From Thermovirga sp. (GTDB lineage: Bacteria > Synergistota > Synergistia > Synergistales > Thermovirgaceae), in NCBI RefSeq assembly GCF_017656375.1, contig NZ_JACDOB010000002.1, positions 62,001 to 126,000 on the forward strand: DNA of 64,000 bases. Reading direction: 5' to 3'. The notes below the pieces were generated by a model, which was not told the DNA's origin, searched no databases, and was given only the letters and a program-made list of their open reading frames with translations. Each line of letters starts with the position of its first letter. The stretch's first letter is position 1. A program made the translations under genes and the position numbers. Of the stretch, positions 25,514 through 33,418 are shown piece after piece.

Positions 25514-26905
25514 CTAACTCACAACTTTGGCTATCGCTCTTGCTAAAAACTCAATATCTTCAGCAGTATGAATTTCCGTCACACAGAAAAGGCCACATTC
25601 ACCCAAAGCAGGGAATTTTTCACTAAGGTCAACACAACCAAATATTTTTTCTTCCAGCAATTTTTCGTTGATTTCTTTGACCTTCATTCCCGTATCATCA
25701 AAATTCATGACGAACTCCCTATATGCTGGAGTTTGGTCAAACATGGGTTTTACTCCAGGGATTTTCGCCAAGAGGTCTCTTGCATAACGAGTTCTCTGTA
25801 AAATACCCTTTCCAAGTTCCTCCATGCCCTTAGGTCCCATCAGCGCCAAATATACTCCAGCAGTTATGGCCCAAAGAGCAGCAGCTGTACCAACAAATTC
25901 CTTTGCATTTTCTCGCTTGGCAAAAGAGGTTCTTTCCCAAGCCACATCACCAAAGCCCCACTCTTTGTGAGACGTAGGCGCTATTCCGAAAAGTCTGGAA
26001 GGATATTCCATGACAAATCGTTCTTCGTCTGGGGTCGCAATAAAACCAGCCCTTGCCCCTCCGTAATACATATGAAGGCCAAGGCTTTGTAAATCTCCAC
26101 AAACTATGTCAGCGCCGTATCTGCTGGGCGGGGCTAAAACTCCCAAGGAATTGGGTTCAACAAAAACTACCAAAAGTCCTCCTGAGCTATGTATCGCTTC
26201 CGCAATCGCTTGCCCCGTAGTTTCTATGGTGCCAAAGAACGAGGGATTTTCAAAGTAAACAGCAGCAATGCCATCGTTGATCTTCTCCTTCAAAGCATCT
26301 AAATCAAGCCTTCCCGTTTTTGGATCAAATGGTATGATCTCTACTTCAACTCCTGGATGACAATAGTTCCTTATAATTCGTAGTCTGTCCGGACTGGAAT
26401 TACCTGCTACAAGAACTTTGTCCCTTTTTGTGATCCTGGAAGCCATCCTCAGCGACGTGGCTGCAGCTTGGGAGCCGTCGTAAGTGGGCACGTTCACCAC
26501 ATCCATATCCACAAGCTCAGCCATCATGCTTGCGTACTCGAAAAGAGCTTGGAAACGCCCATGATCTTCATAAGGTTCGCCTGCGTAAGCAGTCAAAAAT
26601 TCCGATCTTCTATTTACCTCATCACATATGGCAGGCACATGGTGCTGGTAGCACCCCCCACCAAGAAAACTCAAATATTCCAAGCAAGATGCATTCTTGC
26701 TCATCATGCCATCTACATGCCGCTTAAGGTCCCATTCAGAAAGTAATGGCTCTGGAAGCCCCATGGAACCCTTAAATTTAACCTCTTCCGGTATGCACTT
26801 ATAAAGTTCCTCTATGTCATTTATGCCTATAGCCTCTAGCATCTCCTTCTGGACACTAGGTTCTGAGTTGGGGATATAGGGGTAGACTATTTTTTTCTTT
26901 TCCAT
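25514..26905 (-). CDS. GcvPA-like PLP-dependent protein (diverged glycine decarboxylase P-protein, N-terminal half)
   Basis: A 463-residue homologue of glycine dehydrogenase subunit 1, starting at ATG 26905 with AAGGAGGG 7 nt upstream (the frame is open further 5'). The fold is clear (YPYIPNSEPSVQKEML, FLGGGCYQHHVPAICDEV, YDGSQAAATSLRMA, GDLQSLGLHMYYGG). However, the near-invariant P-protein motif REQ-I-R-KA-SNI(C/T)T is here RTSFAKRENAKEFVGT, and the PYQPE-SQG segment is GEPYEDHGR. These motifs line the glycine and lipoyl-arm site in true P-protein. It forms a pair with the GcvPB-like gene. No gcvH, gcvT or lpd is nearby, so a reaction other than the glycine cleavage step is likely. Confidence 0.82.
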   Translation of the reverse strand: MEKKKIVYPYIPNSEPSVQKEMLEAIGINDIEELYKCIPEEVKFKGSMGLPEPLLSEWDLKRHVDGMMSKNASCLEYLSFLGGGCYQHHVPAICDEVNRRSEFLTAYAGEPYEDHGRFQALFEYASMMAELVDMDVVNVPTYDGSQAAATSLRMASRITKRDKVLVAGNSSPDRLRIIRNYCHPGVEVEIIPFDPKTGRLDLDALKEKINDGIAAVYFENPSFFGTIETTGQAIAEAIHSSGGLLVVFVEPNSLGVLAPPSRYGADIVCGDLQSLGLHMYYGGARAGFIATPDEERFVMEYPSRLFGIAPTSHKEWGFGDVAWERTSFAKRENAKEFVGTAAALWAITAGVYLALMGPKGMEELGKGILQRTRYARDLLAKIPGVKPMFDQTPAYREFVMNFDDTGMKVKEINEKLLEEKIFGCVDLSEKFPALGECGLFCVTEIHTAEDIEFLARAIAKVVS

Positions 26906-26936
26906 AAGTTGTCCCTCCTTTTTGAAAGTCTGTGCT

Positions 26937-27704
26937 TTAGGCAGTTCCACCACCGTCAACGACAAGATTGGCTCCAGTTATCCATCTAGACAGGTCGCTG
27001 ACGAGAAAATAAACTGCCATTGCTATATCCTTTGGTTCTCCTAATCTTGCCAATGGCCTCTGTGCGCTTTCTTTAAGCCATTCTTGTTCATCAATTCCAA
27101 GTTGACGAGCTTCATCTCTTAATAAAGGAGTATCAGTGTCTCCAGGATTGACACAGTTGACCCTTATGTTTTGTGGCCCATGATCTATCGCCATAGCTCT
27201 CGTAAGATTTACAACCCCACCTTTAGCCGCACAATACGCAGCAGCCTTAGGACCTCCTTTTATTCCCCAACCAGAACCTATGTTTACTATGCTCCCTCCA
27301 CCTCTTTTCTTCATGTAAGGAATAACGTGCTTCGAAACTAAAAACGTACCCTTCAAACTTACATCCAACACCGCATCCCAATCTTTTTCTTCCAACTCCT
27401 CCACGCTCTTCCTTCGAATAACCCCTGCACAGTTCACCAAAATATCAATTCCGCCAAAATGTTTTGCTACGGCCTCTGCCAACTCTGTGCAACTTTGTTC
27501 AACCGTAACATCACAGAAAAAATACTTTGCTCTTTTGCCAAGCTTTGATGCCACTTCTTCCCCTTTGTCACAAGAAACGTCCACAACTGCAACCGAAGCA
27601 CCCATCTCATGAAGAAATTCAGCACAACCTCTTCCTATCCCTGAGGCAGCTCCTGTTATTACGGCTACTTTCCCATTAAGGCTGAACATTTTATCGTCCT
27701 TCAT
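26937..27704 (-). CDS. Short-chain dehydrogenase/reductase (SDR), second of two
   Basis: A 255-residue classical SDR. Cofactor motif TGAASGIGRG, acidic residue after beta-2 (VAVVDVSCDK) predicting NAD(H) preference, NCAGVIRR, catalytic Ser in VNIGSGWGIKGG and YCAAKGG. The C-terminus GANLVVDGGGTA is typical. It would oxidise a secondary alcohol or reduce a ketone. Start ATG 27704 has AAAGGAGG 8 nt upstream. It lies between the first SDR and the gcvPA-like gene. Two SDRs in one operon point to two oxidoreduction steps or two stereoisomers in the same route. Confidence 0.9.
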   Translation of the reverse strand: MKDDKMFSLNGKVAVITGAASGIGRGCAEFLHEMGASVAVVDVSCDKGEEVASKLGKRAKYFFCDVTVEQSCTELAEAVAKHFGGIDILVNCAGVIRRKSVEELEEKDWDAVLDVSLKGTFLVSKHVIPYMKKRGGGSIVNIGSGWGIKGGPKAAAYCAAKGGVVNLTRAMAIDHGPQNIRVNCVNPGDTDTPLLRDEARQLGIDEQEWLKESAQRPLARLGEPKDIAMAVYFLVSDLSRWITGANLVVDGGGTA

Positions 27705-27740
27705 CTTCCATTCCTCCTTTTTATCATTAACTTTTTATGC

Positions 27741-28487
27741 TTAAATCAAACCTGCTGTTTCTCCACCATCTATGGGAATGTTAGCCCCTGTGATATATGA
27801 AGCCTCTGAAGAAGCAAGGAAGGCAAACAAAGCCGCTATTTCTTCCGGTTGAGCATGCCTTTTAAAAGGTATCTTTTGATTCACTTGCTCCAACATTTCT
27901 GGGGTGTACTCGGCTTTTTGCATGGGAGTAAGAACGTAACCAGGACTTATAGAATTCACTCTGATTGTGGGGGCAAATTCTAGAGCCATAGTCTTTGCTA
28001 AAAGTATCACTCCTGCCTTTGATGCATTGTAGTCAGCGTAAAGAGGATGACCTTCCATGCCGTTAGTTGATGCAGTCATGAGTATAACCCCACTACCCTG
28101 ATGCAGCATCCTTTTTGCTGCTTCCTTTGAGCACAAAAACATTCCTTTGAGATTTACTCCTAATACCTTATCCCATTGTGAAGGCTCAATGTCTACAAAT
28201 TCATTTCTGACACTTATGCCTGCATTGGAAATCAAGACATCAAGCCCACCCATTGCTTGGTCAATAGTAGAAAACGCCGCGGCAACTTCTAAAGAAGAGC
28301 TAACGTCGGCTTTTATGCCAAGTTCTAATTCCGGCAAGGAATCTTTCAATAGCTCTAGTGCCTTTTCATCCTTATCCAAGACCACAACCCTGCATCCTTC
28401 GGAAATAAACCTCCTCGCAGTAGCTAAACCTATGCCACTTGCACCACCTGTAACTACTACCCTTTTCCCCTTCAAATCTGAATACAT
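27741..28487 (-). CDS. Short-chain dehydrogenase/reductase (SDR), first gene of the GcvP-like operon
   Basis: A 248-residue classical SDR: TGGASGIGLAT, Asp after beta-2 (VVVLDKDEKA, so NAD preference), SNAGISVRN, catalytic Ser in MTASTNG and YNASKAG. I start at ATG 28487, which follows GAGGTGG, although the frame is open to 28532. The start lies about 40 bp downstream of the GTATAC array, so this is the promoter-proximal gene and the best handle on the operon's regulation. It is about 26-32% identical by eye to its neighbour, so it is not a recent duplicate. Confidence 0.9.
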   Translation of the reverse strand: MYSDLKGKRVVVTGGASGIGLATARRFISEGCRVVVLDKDEKALELLKDSLPELELGIKADVSSSLEVAAAFSTIDQAMGGLDVLISNAGISVRNEFVDIEPSQWDKVLGVNLKGMFLCSKEAAKRMLHQGSGVILMTASTNGMEGHPLYADYNASKAGVILLAKTMALEFAPTIRVNSISPGYVLTPMQKAEYTPEMLEQVNQKIPFKRHAQPEEIAALFAFLASSEASYITGANIPIDGGETAGLI

Positions 28488-28524
28488 CTCATCCACCTCA
28501 CCTTGTGAGCCTTTTCTAATGTTT

Positions 28525-28548
28525 GTATACATGGTATACTACGTATAC
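28525..28548. promoter_or_regulatory. Tandem GTATAC operator array (three copies, 9-bp period)
   Basis: GTATAC occurs at 28525-28530, 28534-28539 and 28543-28548, an exact 9-bp repeat. Each copy is a small palindrome of the GT-n-AC type bound by FadR-subfamily GntR regulators. It lies between the divergent gntR and SDR genes. On the minus strand a possible promoter (TTGTTG, 16 bp, TATACC) overlaps the repeats. The array is seen directly; binding by the adjacent GntR is inferred. Confidence 0.7.
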
Positions 28549-28549
28549 G

Positions 28550-28596
28550 TTTTACAACAACTTCCTAAAAGTGTCAATAGACATTTTGTTGTAAAA
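28550..28596. repeat. 11-bp inverted repeat in the gntR/SDR divergent promoter
   Basis: TTTTACAACAA at 28550-28560 and its perfect complement TTGTTGTAAAA at 28586-28596 are separated by 25 bp. It abuts the GTATAC array. It may be a second operator or the symmetrical -35 region of the two divergent promoters. It is too widely spaced for a good RNA terminator. Confidence 0.65.
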
Positions 28597-28631
28597 TCTT
28601 TGTTTGTGAGTTTAATTAAGGAGGGTACCCT

Positions 28632-29282
28632 ATGAATAATCCTCAAGGAAATTATGAAACTGCTGCAGAATACGTCTACAGGTCCATAAAAAAAGACATC
28701 TTTTTAAAAAAGCTGAAAGCTGGGCAGAGGCTACCGGAGTCTTCAATAGCCAAAAAACTTAACGTCAGCAGGACCCCTGTCAGGGAGGCCCTTCGCAAAC
28801 TTGCAAATGAGGGGTTAGTTACTATAATGCCCAATGCAGGCGCCAGACTCGTATCCCCCTCTCTACAAGAAATAAATGACGCTTTTGAGCTGCGAAACTA
28901 TCTGGAACAAATAGCAACAACCAAGGCCATAGGCAAAATAACTCCTCTACAAATATGCAAATTGGAGGAAGCTATAGAAGAAGAAGAAAGAATATTTGTA
29001 AAAAGGGATCTGGAAGAGTATCTCAGAATAAATATACAATTTCACCACATAATAGCCGAAGCTTCCGGCAATGGCCTTCTCGTGGAATATGTTGACAACG
29101 TACTGTCCCGCATATATGTCTTCATGGTCTTCTACGAATCTTTCTTTGATTTCGATACAAACCCCAGCCTAGAGGAACATCGAGAGATTGTAAAGGCCTT
29201 TAGGCTTGGCGACAAAAAACTTGCACAAAATCTAATGGAACATCACATCCTGCACTCCGCAGAAGCTCTAAAAGTCAAATAG
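28632..29282 (+). CDS. GntR-family transcriptional regulator (FadR subfamily)
   Basis: A 216-residue regulator. Residues 15-75 form the winged helix-turn-helix (LKAGQRLPESSIAKKLNVSR, TPVREALRKLANEGLV). The remainder is the all-helical FCD ligand domain with metal-type ligands DLEEYLRINIQFHHIIAEA and LEEHREIVKAF plus a late MEHH. FCD regulators usually sense small organic acids and repress catabolic operons. AAGGAGGG precedes the ATG. It is divergent from the SDR/GcvP-like operon, so that operon is its likely target; the ligand is probably the operon's substrate or product. Confidence 0.9.
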   Translation: MNNPQGNYETAAEYVYRSIKKDIFLKKLKAGQRLPESSIAKKLNVSRTPVREALRKLANEGLVTIMPNAGARLVSPSLQEINDAFELRNYLEQIATTKAIGKITPLQICKLEEAIEEEERIFVKRDLEEYLRINIQFHHIIAEASGNGLLVEYVDNVLSRIYVFMVFYESFFDFDTNPSLEEHREIVKAFRLGDKKLAQNLMEHHILHSAEALKVK

Positions 29283-29311
29283 TTTTTGGTGGAAACACTG
29301 TTTTGTTTTGC

Positions 29312-29317
29312 GTATAC
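29312..29317. promoter_or_regulatory. Single GTATAC site upstream of glutamine synthetase
   Basis: One GTATAC copy (context GCGTATACAC) lies in the gntR-glnA gap, about 65 bp upstream of the glnA -35. It might bind the same regulator as the triple array. The six-base word also occurs by chance inside genes of this window, so evidence is weak. Confidence 0.3.
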
Positions 29318-29352
29318 ACATGAATTTATTATTTTTTGCAGCCCAAAAAGCT

Positions 29353-29391
29353 AAATTTTGCAATTTCTAGCCGGTTTTTATTGCAAAATTT
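29353..29391. repeat. 12-bp inverted repeat overlapping the glnA promoter
   Basis: AAATTTTGCAAT (29353-29364) and ATTGCAAAATTT (29380-29391) are perfect complements with a 15-bp gap. The right arm covers the -35 hexamer of the glnA promoter. This is the usual geometry of a dimeric or tetrameric repressor or activator site. No regulator can be named. Confidence 0.65.
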
Positions 29392-29409
29392 TACTGGATG
29401 TAGTATAAA
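29381..29409 (+). promoter_or_regulatory. Promoter of glnA (type III)
   Basis: TTGCAA at 29381-29386 and TATAAA at 29404-29409 are 17 bp apart. Transcription would start near 29416, with AGGAGGA at 29438-29444 before ATG 29451. Confidence 0.7.
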
Positions 29410-29450
29410 GTCCCCATAATATTCTAACTATCAATATAGGAGGACTTATA

Positions 29451-31562
29451 ATGGCAGAAGCTAGAACTATAAAGAATTTTGCTATAAATGTATTTGATGA
29501 CCGCGCGATGTTGGAGCGGCTCCCCAAGCAAGTCTACAAGAAACTTAAGAGCGCTATCGAGGAAGGTCTTCGCTTAGATGAAGATGTAGCTGAAGTAGTC
29601 GCCACAGCCATGAAAGAGTGGGCAATCTCAAGGGGAGCAACTTATTATACCCACTGGTTTCACCCTAGAACTGAATTGACTGCTGAAAAACATTCTTCAT
29701 TCCTGAGCATTGATGCCCAAAAAGGCATCCCCCTTGAAACTTTCGCAGGAGAAGATTTGATACAGGGTGAACCAGATGCCTCTTCCTTTCCTTCAGGAGG
29801 GATGAGGTCGACTTTCGAGGCAAGAGGATATACCGCATGGGATCCTTCAAGCCCAGCATTTGTTATACCTTCAGAAAAAGGTGGCACTTTATGTATCCCT
29901 TCCGTTTTCATAAGCAATGACGGCACCCCACTTGACATGAAAACTCCCCTACTCAAAGCGCTTACCGCTGTAGAAAATAGGGCTCTCAAACTCCTTAAAA
30001 TCTTTGGGAATAGAAGCGTTAAGTGGGTAAAGGTCACTATGGGAGCTGAACAAGAATTCTTCCTTATAGATGCAAAAACTAGCTTAAAAAGGCCAGACAT
30101 ACTTTTCTGCGGTAGGACACTAATGGGTGTTTTGCCACCCAAGGGGCAGCAAATGGAAGATCACTACTTTGGATCCATCCATCCTCGCGTGTTAGCCTTC
30201 ATGGAAGATGTAGCAGAAATGATGGGATCACTAGGAATGGTACTTAAAACAAGACACAACGAGGTCGCCCCGTGTCAATTTGAATTTGCCCCTCAATTCT
30301 CGGAGGCTAACCTGGCAGTCGACCAAAACCAGATATTGATGGAACAAATGAGAAGAATTGCAAGACAGCACGGCCTACGCCTGTTGCTACACGAAAAACC
30401 CTTCCCAAGCATAAATGGAAGCGGAAAACACATGAATTTTTCATTGATCGATAGCGAAGGAAGGAATCTGCTAAAACCCCCAACAAACCAGAAAAAGAGT
30501 TTGCAGTTTCTTACCTTATTATCCTCTTTGCTTCTAGGCGTAGCCAAATATGGTGGGCTTTTAAGAGCATCAGTAGCTACTCCTGGTAACATGCACCGCC
30601 TGGGTGGCAATGAGGCGCCACCAGCAATTATAAGTGTTTACTTGGGAGACGTCCTGACTCAAATTATGGCACAGATAGAAAAAGGCTTGCCAGAAGAAAT
30701 GCCATCTAAGGGATTGTTGGATATAGGGTTAAACAGGCTGCCTACTATCCGGAAAGAAAACACAGATAGGAACAGAACTGCCCCATTGGCTTTCACTGGA
30801 GATAAATTCGAATTCCGCGCTCCCGGTGCATCCCAATCTCCAGCTGGACCGCTGACCATGATTTTAGCGGTATGGGCTTGGGGTATGGACCAAATGCTTG
30901 AAAAGATTGAATCAAGAATAGGTTCTACGGACATAGCTGACGCAGCTTTGGACGCCATCAAATGGGTCGTCATAGAAAGCAAAAACGTTAGATTTGAAGG
31001 AAATTGTTATTCTCCAGAATGGATTATGGAGGCAAAAAGAAGGGGGCTCCCCATCGCAGAGACTACATATGACGCATTAAGGCTTTACTTGCAGCCTGAA
31101 CATATGGAATTATTGAGTTCTCTTGGGATAATGACTGAAAGAGAAATAGCTTCCTTCTACGAAACGAAAATAGAGCAATACAACAAAACTCTGGAAATAG
31201 AAATGACCGTTATGGAATCAATGGTGTGGGAAGGGGTGCTACCAGCCATATCCAAACAAGTTTGCCTTGAGGGAACTGCTCTTAAAGCAATAGACTTCGT
31301 AGAAAAACAATTTCCCGACTGGCAGGAGCAATTGGAGAGCATATGCGAGATAAAAAATGCATTACTTAAATCCGTAAAAAGGCTTTCGGATATTCGAACT
31401 AAAGCTCAAGGAATGTCTACAGATGCCAGATCAGAATTTCTAACCAGCGACGCTCTGCCTTTTGTGGAAGGCATAAGGGGAATGTGCGACGCAGCGGAAA
31501 AGACAATTGCCTCGGAATACTGGCCATACCCCAGATACAGGGAACTCCTTAATTTAGATTAA
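29451..31562 (+). CDS. glnN: Glutamine synthetase, type III (GSIII)
   Basis: A 703-residue GSIII, much longer than GSI (about 450). Family features are the N-terminal ARTIKNFAINVFDDRAM region, GAEQEFFLID, the ATP and glutamate site MGSLGMVLKTRHNEVAPCQ and SINGSGKHMNFSL, FRAPGASQSPAGP, and a C-terminal helical extension. It makes glutamine from glutamate, ammonia and ATP in a cytoplasmic dodecamer. Its single-gene transcript has its own promoter with an operator-like inverted repeat. In an amino acid fermenter that releases much ammonia, tight repression would make sense. It lies next to the GntR gene but may not belong to its regulon. Confidence 0.95.
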   Translation: MAEARTIKNFAINVFDDRAMLERLPKQVYKKLKSAIEEGLRLDEDVAEVVATAMKEWAISRGATYYTHWFHPRTELTAEKHSSFLSIDAQKGIPLETFAGEDLIQGEPDASSFPSGGMRSTFEARGYTAWDPSSPAFVIPSEKGGTLCIPSVFISNDGTPLDMKTPLLKALTAVENRALKLLKIFGNRSVKWVKVTMGAEQEFFLIDAKTSLKRPDILFCGRTLMGVLPPKGQQMEDHYFGSIHPRVLAFMEDVAEMMGSLGMVLKTRHNEVAPCQFEFAPQFSEANLAVDQNQILMEQMRRIARQHGLRLLLHEKPFPSINGSGKHMNFSLIDSEGRNLLKPPTNQKKSLQFLTLLSSLLLGVAKYGGLLRASVATPGNMHRLGGNEAPPAIISVYLGDVLTQIMAQIEKGLPEEMPSKGLLDIGLNRLPTIRKENTDRNRTAPLAFTGDKFEFRAPGASQSPAGPLTMILAVWAWGMDQMLEKIESRIGSTDIADAALDAIKWVVIESKNVRFEGNCYSPEWIMEAKRRGLPIAETTYDALRLYLQPEHMELLSSLGIMTEREIASFYETKIEQYNKTLEIEMTVMESMVWEGVLPAISKQVCLEGTALKAIDFVEKQFPDWQEQLESICEIKNALLKSVKRLSDIRTKAQGMSTDARSEFLTSDALPFVEGIRGMCDAAEKTIASEYWPYPRYRELLNLD

Positions 31563-31571
31563 GCAAACAAC

Positions 31572-31618
31572 AGTGTTGAAGTGAAAGTTGATTCACAAAC
31601 TACCTTCACTTCAACACT
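31572..31618. terminator. Hairpin between convergent glnA and O-antigen ligase genes
   Basis: A perfect 14-bp stem AGTGTTGAAGTGAA/TTCACTTCAACACT (31572-31585 and 31605-31618) with a 19-nt loop spans the intergenic gap. The right arm includes the stop codon and last codons of the minus-strand gene. There is no T-run, so it may act as a weak bidirectional terminator or as a transcript-end protector. Confidence 0.5.
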
Positions 31619-33393
31619 TCATCCAAACTAGTAGGATTCGCATAACCTATCAGGCTTTCCAACATTTTCTTATCGCCAAAAGCTTTATATAGATAAATAA
31701 GCCTGTACAGCTCCTTAGAATGAGGCTCCTTATTGAAACATTCCTGCAATCTGCTCATGCCTTCAACCAAATCTTCCACTTTACCAGAATATTTGGCTCT
31801 TTCAAGGTAGTGATAAGCCAACGCTTTCTCTGCAAGGTCTCTGACCAAAAGGCATCCTGATGCTTTCTCTAGGAGCTGTCTAGATATTTCCGGGTTCTTT
31901 GATTTTATTGAGCGTAATATAAACTTATCGCCTCTCATGGCACCTGCAAAAGCAACCATTCCTAACAAGCTAAATCCAAGTATTGCTCCTCCCAAAACTC
32001 TAACCATGTAGTCTCTTCTTATCGCTGTCCATTCAAAATTCTTAGGTAAAAGTTCCCTGTTCGAAATGGCAAAAGCAAAAGCTACCCATAGAGCATCCTC
32101 TATTCGATGGAAAGGCCTAGTCCACAGAGCATCAAACCAGATCAGAAACAACAAGCCACAGGCCCACAAGGCCTCTAACGAAAGAACCTTTTTACTCAAC
32201 ACGGCCCTCATAAAATGCCAAAGCCAAAAGCATCCCAAACCAATTAGAACAAGTCCTCCAAACAAGCCGACTTCACAGAACCACTGAAAAATTTCATTAT
32301 GTGCCCAAAGAGTAAACTTCCACTCTTTGTCCGGATATACCTTGAGCATCTCCTTTTGAGCTTCTAAATAGTTCCACTTAAAGTGCCCCAGCCCCACACC
32401 AGTCAGTGGATGCATCTTGAACATGGTTAGAGCAGTGGCCCATATGCTGTCTCTTTTCCCGACTTCTTCTACCTGGGTCAACATATTGTTGGTCTTTTCC
32501 AAAAAGGCGCCACCTCTACCATAAAGCAAAGTCCCAACTAGTGTGCTTGCTAAAATCAATATCAAAATTAATACCCTTTTTCTTAGCTCTCCCTTTATTG
32601 AAACCTTATCTATTATCCTTGAGCCCACTAGTAACAAGACCCCAAGACCTGTAAAAAATGAAAGGATTGAGGACCTGCTCGTGGTATTCCATAATCCCCA
32701 ACTCAAGACAATCACCAATGCTACGTTAGCCAACAATAAGGCCTTATATATCCATTTAGACGGAGATTTGTACCTCCTGAATAAAAACAAAAAACCAGAT
32801 GAAAAAAGCATCATGGCCACCCAGAGGCCCAACATGTTCTGCTGCCCTGTGTTCCCTATATACTTTCCTGGTGTAGGTAATATAAAGTGAAATGTACCAC
32901 TGAGCCCTCGAAACTGAAGTTCAGCGAAAAGAACATTTAAAGCGGCATTTAAAGATCCGAACCATAACAAAACATCCAGTTTTTTGCCATCAAAATCGTG
33001 ATAAGAAAGGAGATAAGTTACCCATAAAGCTGTAAAGAAAAACCACTCTCTAACAAAAGTTGGAATGGAAGTTATTGGAGCCCACAGAGGCTGTAGAGTC
33101 AAAAACAAAATCAAGAAAAGCCAAACCACACCAAAGGGCTCCATTTCCAAGCTTAATTTCTTCTTTCCTTTTATCAACATATTGGCTCCTGCCAACACAG
33201 AGGCTATGCCAATAGGTATAAACGCCACCGCCCATTTCATGAGATGCAGTGACTGATACCAACTTGCACCTGAAAAAATAATATTCGGAATCGTTAGGGA
33301 AACAAAAAGACATAAAAACAGAATTGTTTGATTTATCAGCTTTGCAGTACTTTTTCCTTTAATCTTTAATGATCCATTTAATGAGCGCCGCAA
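31606..33393 (-). CDS. O-antigen ligase (Wzy_C/WaaL)-family membrane protein
   Basis: A 595-residue integral membrane protein with about 10-12 hydrophobic helices (first at about residue 20 from the chosen start). The Wzy_C/WaaL signature loop is TGVGLGHFKWNYLEAQ ... LWAHNEIFQWFCEVGLFGG. The last 100 residues are soluble and helical, TPR-like. Such proteins join O-antigen or other glycans to lipid A core or to protein. I start at TTG 33393, 7 nt after GGAGG; an upstream in-frame start at 33447 would overlap dnaB. No other glycan genes are nearby, so the glycan substrate is unknown. Confidence 0.83.
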   Translation of the reverse strand: MRRSLNGSLKIKGKSTAKLINQTILFLCLFVSLTIPNIIFSGASWYQSLHLMKWAVAFIPIGIASVLAGANMLIKGKKKLSLEMEPFGVVWLFLILFLTLQPLWAPITSIPTFVREWFFFTALWVTYLLSYHDFDGKKLDVLLWFGSLNAALNVLFAELQFRGLSGTFHFILPTPGKYIGNTGQQNMLGLWVAMMLFSSGFLFLFRRYKSPSKWIYKALLLANVALVIVLSWGLWNTTSRSSILSFFTGLGVLLLVGSRIIDKVSIKGELRKRVLILILILASTLVGTLLYGRGGAFLEKTNNMLTQVEEVGKRDSIWATALTMFKMHPLTGVGLGHFKWNYLEAQKEMLKVYPDKEWKFTLWAHNEIFQWFCEVGLFGGLVLIGLGCFWLWHFMRAVLSKKVLSLEALWACGLLFLIWFDALWTRPFHRIEDALWVAFAFAISNRELLPKNFEWTAIRRDYMVRVLGGAILGFSLLGMVAFAGAMRGDKFILRSIKSKNPEISRQLLEKASGCLLVRDLAEKALAYHYLERAKYSGKVEDLVEGMSRLQECFNKEPHSKELYRLIYLYKAFGDKKMLESLIGYANPTSLDEVLK

Positions 33394-33418
33394 ATCCTTA
33401 CCTCCTTGAAACTTGTAC

